From Bacteroidales bacterium UBA6267 (GTDB taxonomy: Bacteria; Bacteroidota; Bacteroidia; Bacteroidales; UBA1556), in assembly GCA_002440745.1 (NCBI GenBank), contig DJVB01000010.1, positions 1 through 43,740 on the forward strand: 43,740 nucleotides of DNA. Reading direction: 5' to 3'. The notes beneath the pieces were generated by a model. That model saw only the letters and a program-made list of their open reading frames with translations. It was not told the DNA's origin and did not search any database. The position numbers and the translations under genes are program-made. This document shows positions 33,192-41,464 of this stretch, piece after piece (positions within the stretch are counted from its first letter, which is position 1; each line of letters starts with the position of its first letter).

Positions 33192-33199
33192 CAAAGATA
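33192..33199 (-). promoter_or_regulatory. -7 element of the subtilase gene
   Basis: TATCTTTG on the minus strand matches TAnnTTTG and lies 24 nt upstream of the ATG at 33168. No TTG is seen at the -33 distance. Confidence 0.45.
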
Positions 33200-33242
33200 A
33201 TACTTTATGAATATAATAATCCACAGTTAACGCATAGAATTT

Positions 33243-34970
33243 CTATCCCACTTTCTCAATCCAACTTTTTACTTCTTCGGGGGTTGGATTTTGCAAGTCG
33301 AGTTTCATTTTCTTTTTAAGTCCACAAAGTTGGCCGTGCAACTTATTGGGGTTCTGATTTTTAAGCTCTTTCAGATGATTGATGCCAGCTTTACGAACCA
33401 AATCGACCCATGGCTGCGGAATTCCCAATTCCATAAAGTCTTCATCGGTTGTGACGTCGGCTTTTTTCTCCGGGCGCATCTGTGGGAAAAACAATACTTC
33501 TTGTATCGTCTCTTGATTGGTCATAAACATCACTAAGCGGTCGATGCCGATTCCCATGCCGGAAGTTGGTGGCATACCATATTCTAATGCTCGTAAGAAA
33601 TCTTGGTCGATAAACATGGCTTCATCGTCTCCTTTTTCGGATAAGCGCAACTGCTCCTGAAAACGTTCCCTTTGGTCGATTGGATCGTTAAGCTCGGTAT
33701 AGGCATTCGCCAACTCCTTTCCATTGACAAACAATTCAAACCTTTCGGTAAGACCTTCATCCGTGCGGTGTTTTTTGGTTAAAGGCGACATTTCAACAGG
33801 ATAGTCGATGATAAAGGTGGGTTGAATATAGTTGTGCTCGCACTTTTCGCCAAAAATCTCATCAATCATTTTTCCTTTTCCCATGGTTTCATCGACTTCG
33901 AGGCCAAGAGTTTTACAAACATTTCTTACTTCATCCTCATTCATCGGAGTCAAATCGAAACCGGTATGCTCTTTAATTGCATCCAATAGCCGAACTCTTC
34001 TATAAGGTTTCTGATAGTCAATAGTTTGATTGCCAAGGGTTACTTTCGTAGTGCCATGAATTTCCAAAGCAACTTTTTCAATCATGGTTTCGGTAAACTC
34101 CATCATCCAATGGTAATCTTTGTAAGCCACATAAATTTCCATAACGGTAAATTCAGGGTTGTGAGTGCGGTCCATTCCTTCGTTACGGAAATCTTTTGCA
34201 AACTCATAAACGCCTGTAAATCCGCCAACTATAAGCCTCTTAAGATAAAGCTCATTAGCAACACGCAAATAAAGCGGCATATTCAAAGCGTTGTGATGGG
34301 TGATAAAAGGACGGGCTGCAGCACCTCCCGGAATAGGCTGTAATATCGGGGTTTCAACTTCTAAATAGCCAAAGGAATTGAAATAGTTGCGCATAGTATT
34401 GATGATTTTTGTGCGCTTAATGAATCCTTCGCGAACTTGAGGATTCACAATTAGATCGACATAGCGCTGACGATATCGTTGTTCCGGATCGGTGAAAGCG
34501 TCGTAAACTTGGCCATCTTTCTCTTTAACAATGGGCAGAGGGCGCAACGACTTGCTCAATAGCTTAAGCGATTTCACGTGGATGCTAAGCTCTCCCATCT
34601 GAGTAACGAAGGCAAACCCCTCAACGCCAATGATATCGCCAATGTCCATCAATTTTTTGAAAACCGTATTATAAAGTGTTTTATCCTCGTCAGGACAAAT
34701 GTCATCGCGTTTGATATAAAGTTGGATGCGACCTTTTTCGTCTTGAATTTCGGTAAAACTGGCGGCTCCCATAATTCTACGTCCCATAATTCGACCTGCA
34801 ATCTTCACATTGGAAAATGCCGCAGGGTTCGACTCATATTTTTCGTGTAGGTCTTGGGTAGTAGTATTTACCTCAAATTGTTCCGGCGGATATGGATTTA
34901 TGCCCAAATTGTTTAGCTCTTCCAACGACTGACGCCTTAATAATTCCTGTTCGCTTAGTTGCTGACTCAT
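33243..34970 (-). CDS. lysS: Class II lysyl-tRNA synthetase with C-terminal extension
   Basis: An N-terminal OB-fold anticodon domain (about residues 55-160, VKIAGRIMGRRIMGAASF) precedes the catalytic core: motif 2 region FRNEGMDRTHNPEFTVMEIY and motif 3 GMGIGIDRLVMFMTN. After PQMRPEKK there is an extra tail of about 70 residues (WVDLVRKAGINHLKEL ... EEVKSWIEKV). It makes this protein 575 residues against about 505 in E. coli. The tail looks like a small helical, helix-hairpin-helix-like domain seen in Bacteroidota LysS. Confidence 0.96.
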   Translation of the reverse strand: MSQQLSEQELLRRQSLEELNNLGINPYPPEQFEVNTTTQDLHEKYESNPAAFSNVKIAGRIMGRRIMGAASFTEIQDEKGRIQLYIKRDDICPDEDKTLYNTVFKKLMDIGDIIGVEGFAFVTQMGELSIHVKSLKLLSKSLRPLPIVKEKDGQVYDAFTDPEQRYRQRYVDLIVNPQVREGFIKRTKIINTMRNYFNSFGYLEVETPILQPIPGGAAARPFITHHNALNMPLYLRVANELYLKRLIVGGFTGVYEFAKDFRNEGMDRTHNPEFTVMEIYVAYKDYHWMMEFTETMIEKVALEIHGTTKVTLGNQTIDYQKPYRRVRLLDAIKEHTGFDLTPMNEDEVRNVCKTLGLEVDETMGKGKMIDEIFGEKCEHNYIQPTFIIDYPVEMSPLTKKHRTDEGLTERFELFVNGKELANAYTELNDPIDQRERFQEQLRLSEKGDDEAMFIDQDFLRALEYGMPPTSGMGIGIDRLVMFMTNQETIQEVLFFPQMRPEKKADVTTDEDFMELGIPQPWVDLVRKAGINHLKELKNQNPNKLHGQLCGLKKKMKLDLQNPTPEEVKSWIEKVG

Positions 34971-35061
34971 AACTTATTATGTATAATTTAATCGAAACTG
35001 TCTTTTAAAACCATTAATAAAAAAAAGATTTTGCAAAGTAAAACCATTTTACTGTTTAGGC

Positions 35062-35097
35062 AAAAAAAAAGCCGTCGCAACGGAGTACAACAGCTTT
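35062..35097 (-). terminator. Intrinsic terminator after the zinc-ribbon gene
   Basis: On the minus strand AAAGCTGTTG pairs with CGACGGCTTT over 10 positions (two G-U wobbles) around a 10-nt loop and runs into nine consecutive T residues. It lies 20 nt beyond the zinc-ribbon stop and insulates lysS. Confidence 0.92.
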
Positions 35098-35116
35098 CCT
35101 TGTCTATGGGTTCAGG

Positions 35117-35899
35117 TTAAATACCCTCACCGGCAATAGCTCTGATGTCTTCGTCCACCAAGATGCGGCCGCAATATTCGCAAACGATAATTTTATTGTG
35201 CATACGAATATCAAGTTGACGTTGAGGCGGAATTTTGTTGAAGCAGCCACCGCAAGCATCCCTTTCAATCGGAACAACAGCAAGACCATTGCGGGCATTT
35301 TTGCGAATACGCTTATAAGCATTCAACAAACGTGCATCAATCATCGATTCGCTTTGGGCTGACTTATCGAGAAGGTCTTTTTCATCATTCTCTGTTTCAG
35401 TAACAATCTCCTTGAGCTCTTCGTTCTTTGTTTTTAAGTCGTCTTGACGCTCTTCCAATTTAACGCGTGATTGCTCGATTGTTTCGTGAGTTACATCCAA
35501 TTTATAGGTATATTCGCCAATTCTTTTTTCAGCTAACTGAATCTCAAGTTCCTGATATTCAATTTCTTTTGTCAACGAATCATATTCTCGATTATTACGA
35601 ACATTATTTCGTTGCTCTTCATACTTTTTAATCAGTTCCCGACTATCGTTAATGATGCTTTTCTTGGTTTTAATATTTTGCTCAAGCTCATGCACTTCCG
35701 CTTCCAAATTTTCGAGACGTGTAGTCAAACCTTCAATTTCGTCTTCAAGGTCTTGAACCTCCAAAGGCAGTTCGCCACGAACGTTTCTTAGACGGTCAAT
35801 TTTGGTGTCGATAAGCTGTAAACGGGTTAAAGCGGTAAGCTTTTCGACTACGGTAAGCTCTTTTTGAGATGCAGCATCATCAGATTTTGCTTTGTTCAT
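35117..35899 (-). CDS. Coiled-coil protein with C4 zinc ribbon
   Basis: Residues about 25-180 form a long heptad-rich coiled coil (ELPLEVQDLEDEIEGL ... LEERQDDLKTKNEELKEI). The end is a zinc ribbon with C216, C219, C240 and C243 (ACGGCFNKIPPQRQL ... VCEYCGRIL). This architecture is that of the widespread C4-type zinc-ribbon / CT398-like family, whose function is not settled; nucleic-acid or flagellar/secretion roles have been proposed in other phyla. It follows the Nif3-like gene by 17 nt, a pairing I recall as conserved in Bacteroidota. Confidence 0.92.
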   Translation of the reverse strand: MNKAKSDDAASQKELTVVEKLTALTRLQLIDTKIDRLRNVRGELPLEVQDLEDEIEGLTTRLENLEAEVHELEQNIKTKKSIINDSRELIKKYEEQRNNVRNNREYDSLTKEIEYQELEIQLAEKRIGEYTYKLDVTHETIEQSRVKLEERQDDLKTKNEELKEIVTETENDEKDLLDKSAQSESMIDARLLNAYKRIRKNARNGLAVVPIERDACGGCFNKIPPQRQLDIRMHNKIIVCEYCGRILVDEDIRAIAGEGI

Positions 35900-35916
35900 A
35901 TACTGTAAATAATTGA

Positions 35917-37029
35917 TTATAAATAGTTTATCGGATTTGTAACAATGTCCGATTTAAGGAACGCAAAGGTAGGAAATTTTTCTTTTAGTAAATCACATAA
36001 AATTTCTTTTGTAAACTGCTCACTTTCATAGTGTCCGATGTCGCAAAGAATCAGTTTTCCTTCGGCTTCAAAAAAGTCGTGATATTTTATATCACCGGTG
36101 ATATAAATGTCTGCATTTTGCCCAATCGCGTCTTTAATTAAGTATGCGCCACTGCCACCACAAATTGCAACTCTTTTTATCTCATTTCCAACAAATTGTG
36201 TGTGGCGGATGCAGGCTGCATTGGTGATTTCTTTAAGCTTTTGCAAGAAGGTTTGGGGCTCAAGCGCTTCCGGCAGATTGCCTACAATACCGGCTCCGAT
36301 ATGATTGGCCTGATTTTCAACAGGATATATGTCGAAGGCTACTTCCTCATAAGGATGAGCATCAATCATTACCTTTATTACTTTGCTTTTCAGGTATTTT
36401 GGCAAAATAGTTTCGATTCGGGTTTCGGGTTCAAAATGGTTTTCACCAACCGCACCAACGAAAGGGTTAGCTCCGTCTGACGCTCTAAAACTACCTATAC
36501 CTTCTGCATTAAAACTGCAATTGTCGTAGTTGCCTATGGTGCCTGCGCCGGCTTCGAATATGGCCTGACGTACCTTTTCCTCGTGAGTTTTTGGGCAAAA
36601 AACCACTAATTTTAAAAATTGGTTTTCTAAAGGTCGAAGCACTTGGGCATTGAGTAAACCTAATTTTGAGGCAATATAATTATTGGTTCCGGAGGTTAGA
36701 TTGTCGAAATTGGTGTGAATTGAGTAAAGGTTCAGATTGTTTTTAATGCACGAAATCACTAATTTTTCGATGGAGTTATTTCCGGTAAGTTTCTTTAAAC
36801 CCTTAAAAATCAGTGGATGATGAGTGATGATAAGATTTGCTTCCTTGCTCAAAGCTTCCTGTAAAACCTCTTCAGTAAAATCGATGCTTATGATGGCTTT
36901 TTGAAAAACCTCGTTTGCATTACCAACTAAGAACCCGCTATTATCGTAGTTTTCCTGAAGAGCAGGAGGAAATTTTGCTTCTAAAAATGAGATTATGTCT
37001 TTGATTCTGATAAGGTTATGTTCTTTCAT
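35917..37029 (-). CDS. Nif3-like dinuclear metal-centre protein (YqfO type)
   Basis: Metal ligands are visible in both halves: H70 and H71 (ITHHPLIFKG), H105 and D109 (YSIHTNFD), and H333 with E337 (DIGHYESEQ). The 370-residue length, with a middle domain of about 110 residues (LKLVVFCPKTHEEKVRQAIF ... EEVAFDIYPVEN), marks the long YqfO form with a PII/CutA-like insert. GTP cyclohydrolase I type 2 is a frequent but poorly supported label; the real reaction is unclear. It is co-transcribed with the zinc-ribbon gene. Confidence 0.93.
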   Translation of the reverse strand: MKEHNLIRIKDIISFLEAKFPPALQENYDNSGFLVGNANEVFQKAIISIDFTEEVLQEALSKEANLIITHHPLIFKGLKKLTGNNSIEKLVISCIKNNLNLYSIHTNFDNLTSGTNNYIASKLGLLNAQVLRPLENQFLKLVVFCPKTHEEKVRQAIFEAGAGTIGNYDNCSFNAEGIGSFRASDGANPFVGAVGENHFEPETRIETILPKYLKSKVIKVMIDAHPYEEVAFDIYPVENQANHIGAGIVGNLPEALEPQTFLQKLKEITNAACIRHTQFVGNEIKRVAICGGSGAYLIKDAIGQNADIYITGDIKYHDFFEAEGKLILCDIGHYESEQFTKEILCDLLKEKFPTFAFLKSDIVTNPINYL

Positions 37030-37247
37030 GGTTGGTTATTTTATGTTGGTAAAAATAGAAAAGTTTAAAGAGTAGAGTGAAAATTTTTTGCCAAATCTTA
37101 AAATCAATCTCTTATCTAATCCAGAATTTCTTACCCTTTCTCATTTATTTGAAAGAGTTAAAATCTTCTAAGTTTTCATTGATAATTTTCAACGGGGCTT
37201 ATGGTAAATAGACCGCCATTTGTTTTTTAAATAACAATAAAGCGATA

Positions 37248-37255
37248 TAGTTTTG
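37248..37255 (+). promoter_or_regulatory. -7 element of the methylmalonyl-CoA operon
   Basis: TAGTTTTG matches TAnnTTTG and would give a leader of about 40 nt to the ATG at 37304. The closest upstream TTG (37220-37222) is 25 nt away, longer than usual. It supports the ATG at 37304 over the earlier in-frame start inside the promoter. Confidence 0.45.
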
Positions 37256-37303
37256 CCAAACGGTTTAAACGCTGTTAGTACTTATCTAAATAAATATAAT
37301 ATT

Positions 37304-37705
37304 ATGAAACCCAATTATATAGAACATATTGGAATTGCCGTAGAAAACTTGGAGGATAGTATAAACTATTATGAAAAAGTTTTAGGTTTAGAGTGTTATT
37401 CCATCGAAGAAGTGGCAGACCAAAAGGTGAAAACGGCCTTTTTTATGGTTGGCCAAACCAAAATTGAGCTTTTAGAGTCAACCGACCCGGAAGGCCCAAT
37501 TGGTAAATTTATAAGCAAAAAAGGAGCTGGAATTCATCATATTGCTTTTGCATTCGACAATGCTCAGGAGGCACTTGACAACGCAGCGGCAAATGGAGTT
37601 CAATTGATTGACAAAACTACTCGCAAAGGAGCAGAACAATTGAATATTGGATTTTTACATCCAAAATCAACCGGCGGTGTACTTACCGAATTTTGCAGCA
37701 AATAA
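37304..37705 (+). CDS. mce: Methylmalonyl-CoA epimerase
   Basis: This vicinal-oxygen-chelate protein of 133 residues interconverts (R)- and (S)-methylmalonyl-CoA. Metal-site residues H8 (IEHIGIAV), H79 (IHHIAFAF) and E129 (VLTEFCSK) are in place, as is the KIELLEST strand and IGFLHPKSTGGV. I chose the ATG at 37304 because the family begins directly at KPNYIEHIGIAVENL. It leads the decarboxylase gene set, which is the natural context for delivering the S-isomer. Confidence 0.95.
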   Translation: MKPNYIEHIGIAVENLEDSINYYEKVLGLECYSIEEVADQKVKTAFFMVGQTKIELLESTDPEGPIGKFISKKGAGIHHIAFAFDNAQEALDNAAANGVQLIDKTTRKGAEQLNIGFLHPKSTGGVLTEFCSK

Positions 37706-37759
37706 ATTCATCCATTTCTTTACAAAAGTCTCCCTTTTTAACTAATTAACTGTATTTCA

Positions 37760-39316
37760 ATGAATAAGCAAGAAAAAATTAATAACCTGATCAAATTGCG
37801 TGAAAAAGCAATGTTGGGTGGTGGTGAAAAAAAATTGCAGTCGCAACATGATAAAGGCAAATACACGGCACGTGAGCGCATAAACATGATTTTAGACGAA
37901 GGCAGTTTTGAGGAGTTTGATATGTTTGTAGAGCACCGTTGCACCGACTTTGGCATGGACAAGGAGCATATTCTTGGCGATGGCGTAATCACCGGTCATG
38001 GAACAATCGATGGTCGATTGGTGTATATTTATTCCCAAGATTTTACTGTTTTTGGCGGAAGTCTTTCTGAGAGTTTTGCAAAGAAAATATGTAAGGTAAT
38101 GGATATGGCCATGAAAACCGGTGCGCCAATCATAGGAATAAACGACAGCGGTGGCGCTCGTATTCAAGAGGGCGTAAATTCATTAGCCGGCTATGCCGAA
38201 ATTTTCGAACGCAACATTTTAGCTTCCGGTGTGATACCTCAAATCTCAGCTATTTTTGGTCCATGTGCCGGTGGAGCGGTTTATTCGCCTGCGCTCACCG
38301 ATATTGTGATTATGAGCAATAAAACCAGCTATATGTTTGTTACCGGTCCGAAAGTAACTAAAACCGTAACCGGTGAGGACATCAGTGTGGAAGACCTTGG
38401 AGGAGCTAATGTTCACGCTTCAAAATCAGGAGTTTGTCATTTCAGAGCGGATGATGAGGATGAGGGTATAATGTTGATTCGCAAAACGTTGGAGTATTTT
38501 CCACAGAATAATCTTGAGGAACCTATTCAAACTGTCTGCAACGATCCAATCGACCGCGTAGAGGAAGTCTTAAATGACATCATTCCTGAGAATCCAAATC
38601 AACCTTACGACGTGATGGACGTTATCCATACGATTGTTGACAATCAAGAATTTTTGGAATACTCTCGCCGCTACGCGAAAAATATTGTTACAGGTTGGGC
38701 AAAATTCGATGGTATGCCGGTAGGAATTGTGGCTAATCAACCAAACTACTTAGCCGGTGTTCTCGACATCAACGCCAGCCGGAAGGCGGCTCGATTTGTT
38801 CGCCTTTGCGATGCCTTCAATATTCCTATTCTCACCTTGGTTGATGTTCCCGGATTTTTGCCAGGCAGCCAACAGGAACATGGTGGTATTATTATCCACG
38901 GAGCTAAACTGATGTTTGCCTACGGCGAAGCTACGGTTCCAAAAGTAACGGTAACCTTGCGCAAATCTTATGGCGGTGCTCACGATGTGATGAGCAGCAA
39001 GCAGTTACGTGGCGACATCAACTATGCTTGGCCAACTGCTGAAATTGCTGTTATGGGGTCGAAAGGTGCAGTGGAGGTTTTGGAAGCTCGCGCAATGAAA
39101 GATATGAGCCCTGAAGATGCTGCAAAATATGCTGCCGCAAAAGAGCAAGAATACAACGATAAACTCGCTAATCCTTATCAAGCAGCAAAATATGGCTTTA
39201 TTGATGATGTGATTGAACCACGAAATACTCGTTTCCGTGTGATTCGGGCGTTTAAAATGTTGGCTACAAAAAAGGATGTGAATCCACCTAAAAAGCATGG
39301 TAATATTCCTTTGTAA
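37760..39316 (+). CDS. mmdA: Methylmalonyl-CoA decarboxylase alpha / acyl-CoA carboxyltransferase subunit
   Basis: The 518-residue carboxyltransferase shows both crotonase-fold halves: GGARIQEGVNSLAGYAEIF, GPCAGGAVYSPALTD and TGPKVTKTVTGEDI in the N-half, then VDVPGFLPGSQQEHGGII and KSYGGAHDVMSSKQL in the C-half. It transfers the carboxyl group of methylmalonyl-CoA to (or from) biotin. The same family serves propionyl-CoA carboxylase, but no biotin carboxylase gene is here and a sodium-pump beta subunit is. Decarboxylation is therefore the better assignment. Spacing to the OadG-like gene is 21 nt. Confidence 0.92.
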   Translation: MNKQEKINNLIKLREKAMLGGGEKKLQSQHDKGKYTARERINMILDEGSFEEFDMFVEHRCTDFGMDKEHILGDGVITGHGTIDGRLVYIYSQDFTVFGGSLSESFAKKICKVMDMAMKTGAPIIGINDSGGARIQEGVNSLAGYAEIFERNILASGVIPQISAIFGPCAGGAVYSPALTDIVIMSNKTSYMFVTGPKVTKTVTGEDISVEDLGGANVHASKSGVCHFRADDEDEGIMLIRKTLEYFPQNNLEEPIQTVCNDPIDRVEEVLNDIIPENPNQPYDVMDVIHTIVDNQEFLEYSRRYAKNIVTGWAKFDGMPVGIVANQPNYLAGVLDINASRKAARFVRLCDAFNIPILTLVDVPGFLPGSQQEHGGIIIHGAKLMFAYGEATVPKVTVTLRKSYGGAHDVMSSKQLRGDINYAWPTAEIAVMGSKGAVEVLEARAMKDMSPEDAAKYAAAKEQEYNDKLANPYQAAKYGFIDDVIEPRNTRFRVIRAFKMLATKKDVNPPKKHGNIPL

Positions 39317-39337
39317 TAAATTTTAAATCAACAAATT

Positions 39338-39685
39338 ATGTCAATCATACTGTTAAATTTTTGGGATTTGGGTTTGTCCATCACCTTAATTGGCTATACC
39401 ACAGTTCTTCTTGCTCTATCACTTTTGTGGGGATTTTATACTTTGATTCCAAAAATTATTGATGCTGTAAATAAATATGAGCTTCGGCGTCAAGGGCGTC
39501 AAGAGTGTGCTCAAAAAGATTCTTTGGACATCACCGGTGAAACTGCCGCAGCAATTGCAATGGCGCTTCACTATTATTTTGGCGAATTGCATGAAACCGA
39601 AAGTGGCAAAATAACCATAAAAAGGGTGTCGAAAAATTACTCCCCGTGGAGCTCAAAAATCTATTCCGTAACAAGAAGATTATAA
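39338..39685 (+). CDS. OadG-family small membrane subunit (decarboxylase delta/gamma-like)
   Basis: One membrane helix (about residues 12-35, GLSITLIGYTTVLLALSLLWGFYTL) is followed by a cytoplasmic tail. The tail ends SPWSSKIYSVTRRL, a C-terminal segment I associate with Bacteroidota OadG proteins. In oxaloacetate and methylmalonyl-CoA decarboxylases this subunit holds the carboxyltransferase and biotin carrier to the membrane pump. Its place between mmdA and the biotin carrier is the expected one. Confidence 0.87.
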   Translation: MSIILLNFWDLGLSITLIGYTTVLLALSLLWGFYTLIPKIIDAVNKYELRRQGRQECAQKDSLDITGETAAAIAMALHYYFGELHETESGKITIKRVSKNYSPWSSKIYSVTRRL

Positions 39686-39724
39686 GATCAATAATTATAG
39701 AAAAATTAGATAAAATTTTACATA

Positions 39725-40144
39725 ATGAAGAAGTTTAAGTTCAAAATAAGAGGCAATAACTACGATGTAGAAATTGGCGAAATAAGTAAAAATACTATTC
39801 AAATTGAAGTGAATGGCACCGAGTATCTCGTTGAAGTTGAGGAAGATGTCAAAGAATCAAAAACTCCGGTACTAAAACGAGCTCCAATAAATACGCATAA
39901 AGTGGCTCAAAAAGGAGCGGATACAGTTACAACCTTTACGGTAAAAAGCCCTTTGCCGGGAAACATTATCCAGCTTTTTGTGCAAAATGGCTCCGAAGTC
40001 AAAGTTGGGGATAAAATCCTAATTTATGAAGCCATGAAAATGGAAAATACTATCACCGCTGAAAAGGACGGAAAAATCGCTAATTTGAAAGTTCAAGTCG
40101 GCGACACGGTATTGCAAGATGTGGTATTAATGGAAATCATTTAG
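39725..40144 (+). CDS. mmdC: Biotin carboxyl carrier subunit of the decarboxylase
   Basis: The C-terminal biotinyl domain (about residues 70-139) carries the biotinylation motif EAMKMEN with K105 as the modified lysine. It is flanked by VKSPLPGNI and VGDTVLQDVVLMEII. The first 45 residues form a small beta domain, followed by a Pro/Lys linker. The carrier shuttles carboxybiotin from MmdA to the membrane beta subunit. The gap to the beta-subunit gene is 3 nt. Confidence 0.94.
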   Translation: MKKFKFKIRGNNYDVEIGEISKNTIQIEVNGTEYLVEVEEDVKESKTPVLKRAPINTHKVAQKGADTVTTFTVKSPLPGNIIQLFVQNGSEVKVGDKILIYEAMKMENTITAEKDGKIANLKVQVGDTVLQDVVLMEII

Positions 40145-40147
40145 GCT

Positions 40148-41464
40148 ATGGGTATTAGAAAATTATTAACAGTTGTTGCTGCATTGGCAGTGATTGTGGT
40201 GGTTTCATCCGCTTTTGGCCTTGGTGAAAACATAAATCCCACGGTTGCAGAAACGGTCACGGATGCTGCCACAAACTCAGAAAGTGCTGATTTTCAGGGT
40301 TTGCAAAAATTTGTTGAGTATTCCGGCTTTGAGAATGCAACAGCAGGGCATTTTGTTATGATTTTGGTTGGATTATTTTTCATATTTCTGGCCATTCGCT
40401 ACGATTACGAACCATTGTTGCTTATTCCAATTGGGTTTGGGGTTATCATCGGAAATATTCCTTTCTTAGAAAATTCCGGTTTGATGTTAGGAATTTACGA
40501 ACAAGGGTCTGTGCTGAACTATTTGTACAAAGGAGTAACTTTAGGTATTTATCCGCCGCTTATATTTTTAGGCATCGGGGCTATGACCGATTTTTCGTCC
40601 TTGATTTCCAATCCTAAGCTTATGCTTCTTGGTGCCGCTGCGCAAATAGGAATCTTCATCACTTTTATCGGCGCTTTAGCGTTAGGTTTCCTAGCTCCCG
40701 AAGCTGGTGCAATTGCGATAATTGGGGGTGCTGACGGTCCTACGGCTATCTTTCTTTCGTCTAAATTGGCAAATGGAATGAATTTCTACGAAGGCATTCA
40801 GGTGAAAAATCTTATCGGACCTATCGCTATAGCGGCTTATTCTTATATGGCTTTAGTGCCTGTCATTCAGCCTCCTGTCATGCGATTATTGGTGTCGAAG
40901 AAAGAAAGAACTATTCGGATGAAACCGCCAAGAGTAGTTCCAAAAGTGGAAAAAATAATCTTCCCGATTGCAGGTTTCATTCTCACGGCTTTTATCTCGC
41001 CCAGCTCCATGCCTCTTTTGTCTATGCTGTTTCTTGGTAATTTGTTGAAAGAAAGTGGTGTAACTAAACGTCTTGCAGACACTGCACGCACTTCTCTGAT
41101 AGATATAGTTACTATAATACTCGGCGTAACTGTTGGAGCTTCAACCCAAGCTACCGTTTTCCTCAATAGCTCTTCTTTATTGATTTTCGGATTAGGTGCC
41201 GGCTCATTTATCGTGGCCACTGCCGGAGGAATTCTCTTTGCCAAATTCATGAATCTTTTCCTGAAAGAAGGCAACAAAATCAATCCTTTAGTTGGAGCTG
41301 CGGGTGTTTCGGCTGTGCCCGATAGTGCAAGGGTGGTTCAGCATGAAGGCCTGAAATACGACAAAAACAACCATTTGCTTATGCACGCAATGGCTCCAAA
41401 TGTGGCAGGTGTCATTGGAAGTGCTGTGGCTGCAGGACTTTTGCTCAGTTTCTTAGGGAGTTAA
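40148..41464 (+). CDS. mmdB: Na+-pumping decarboxylase beta subunit
   Basis: This polytopic membrane protein of 438 residues has the family core IIGGADGPTAIFLSSKLA with the essential aspartate at D196, plus GAAGVSAVPDSARVVQ near the end. The family decarboxylates carboxybiotin and exports Na+. An N-terminal hydrophobic segment and hydrophilic stretch (residues 1-65) precede the conserved pump, an extension I recall in Bacteroidota members. Its 3' end overlaps the convergent TPR gene by 12 bp. Confidence 0.94.
   Translation: MGIRKLLTVVAALAVIVVVSSAFGLGENINPTVAETVTDAATNSESADFQGLQKFVEYSGFENATAGHFVMILVGLFFIFLAIRYDYEPLLLIPIGFGVIIGNIPFLENSGLMLGIYEQGSVLNYLYKGVTLGIYPPLIFLGIGAMTDFSSLISNPKLMLLGAAAQIGIFITFIGALALGFLAPEAGAIAIIGGADGPTAIFLSSKLANGMNFYEGIQVKNLIGPIAIAAYSYMALVPVIQPPVMRLLVSKKERTIRMKPPRVVPKVEKIIFPIAGFILTAFISPSSMPLLSMLFLGNLLKESGVTKRLADTARTSLIDIVTIILGVTVGASTQATVFLNSSSLLIFGLGAGSFIVATAGGILFAKFMNLFLKEGNKINPLVGAAGVSAVPDSARVVQHEGLKYDKNNHLLMHAMAPNVAGVIGSAVAAGLLLSFLGS

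Noticed and set aside
37179..37192. TTGATAATTTTCAA, a second FNR-like dyad upstream of the methylmalonyl-CoA operon
   Set aside because: It has one mismatch to TTGAT-N4-ATCAA, but such matches are expected once or twice per window in AT-rich DNA, and its distance to the -7 element (about 76 bp to the start) is not a standard activator spacing.
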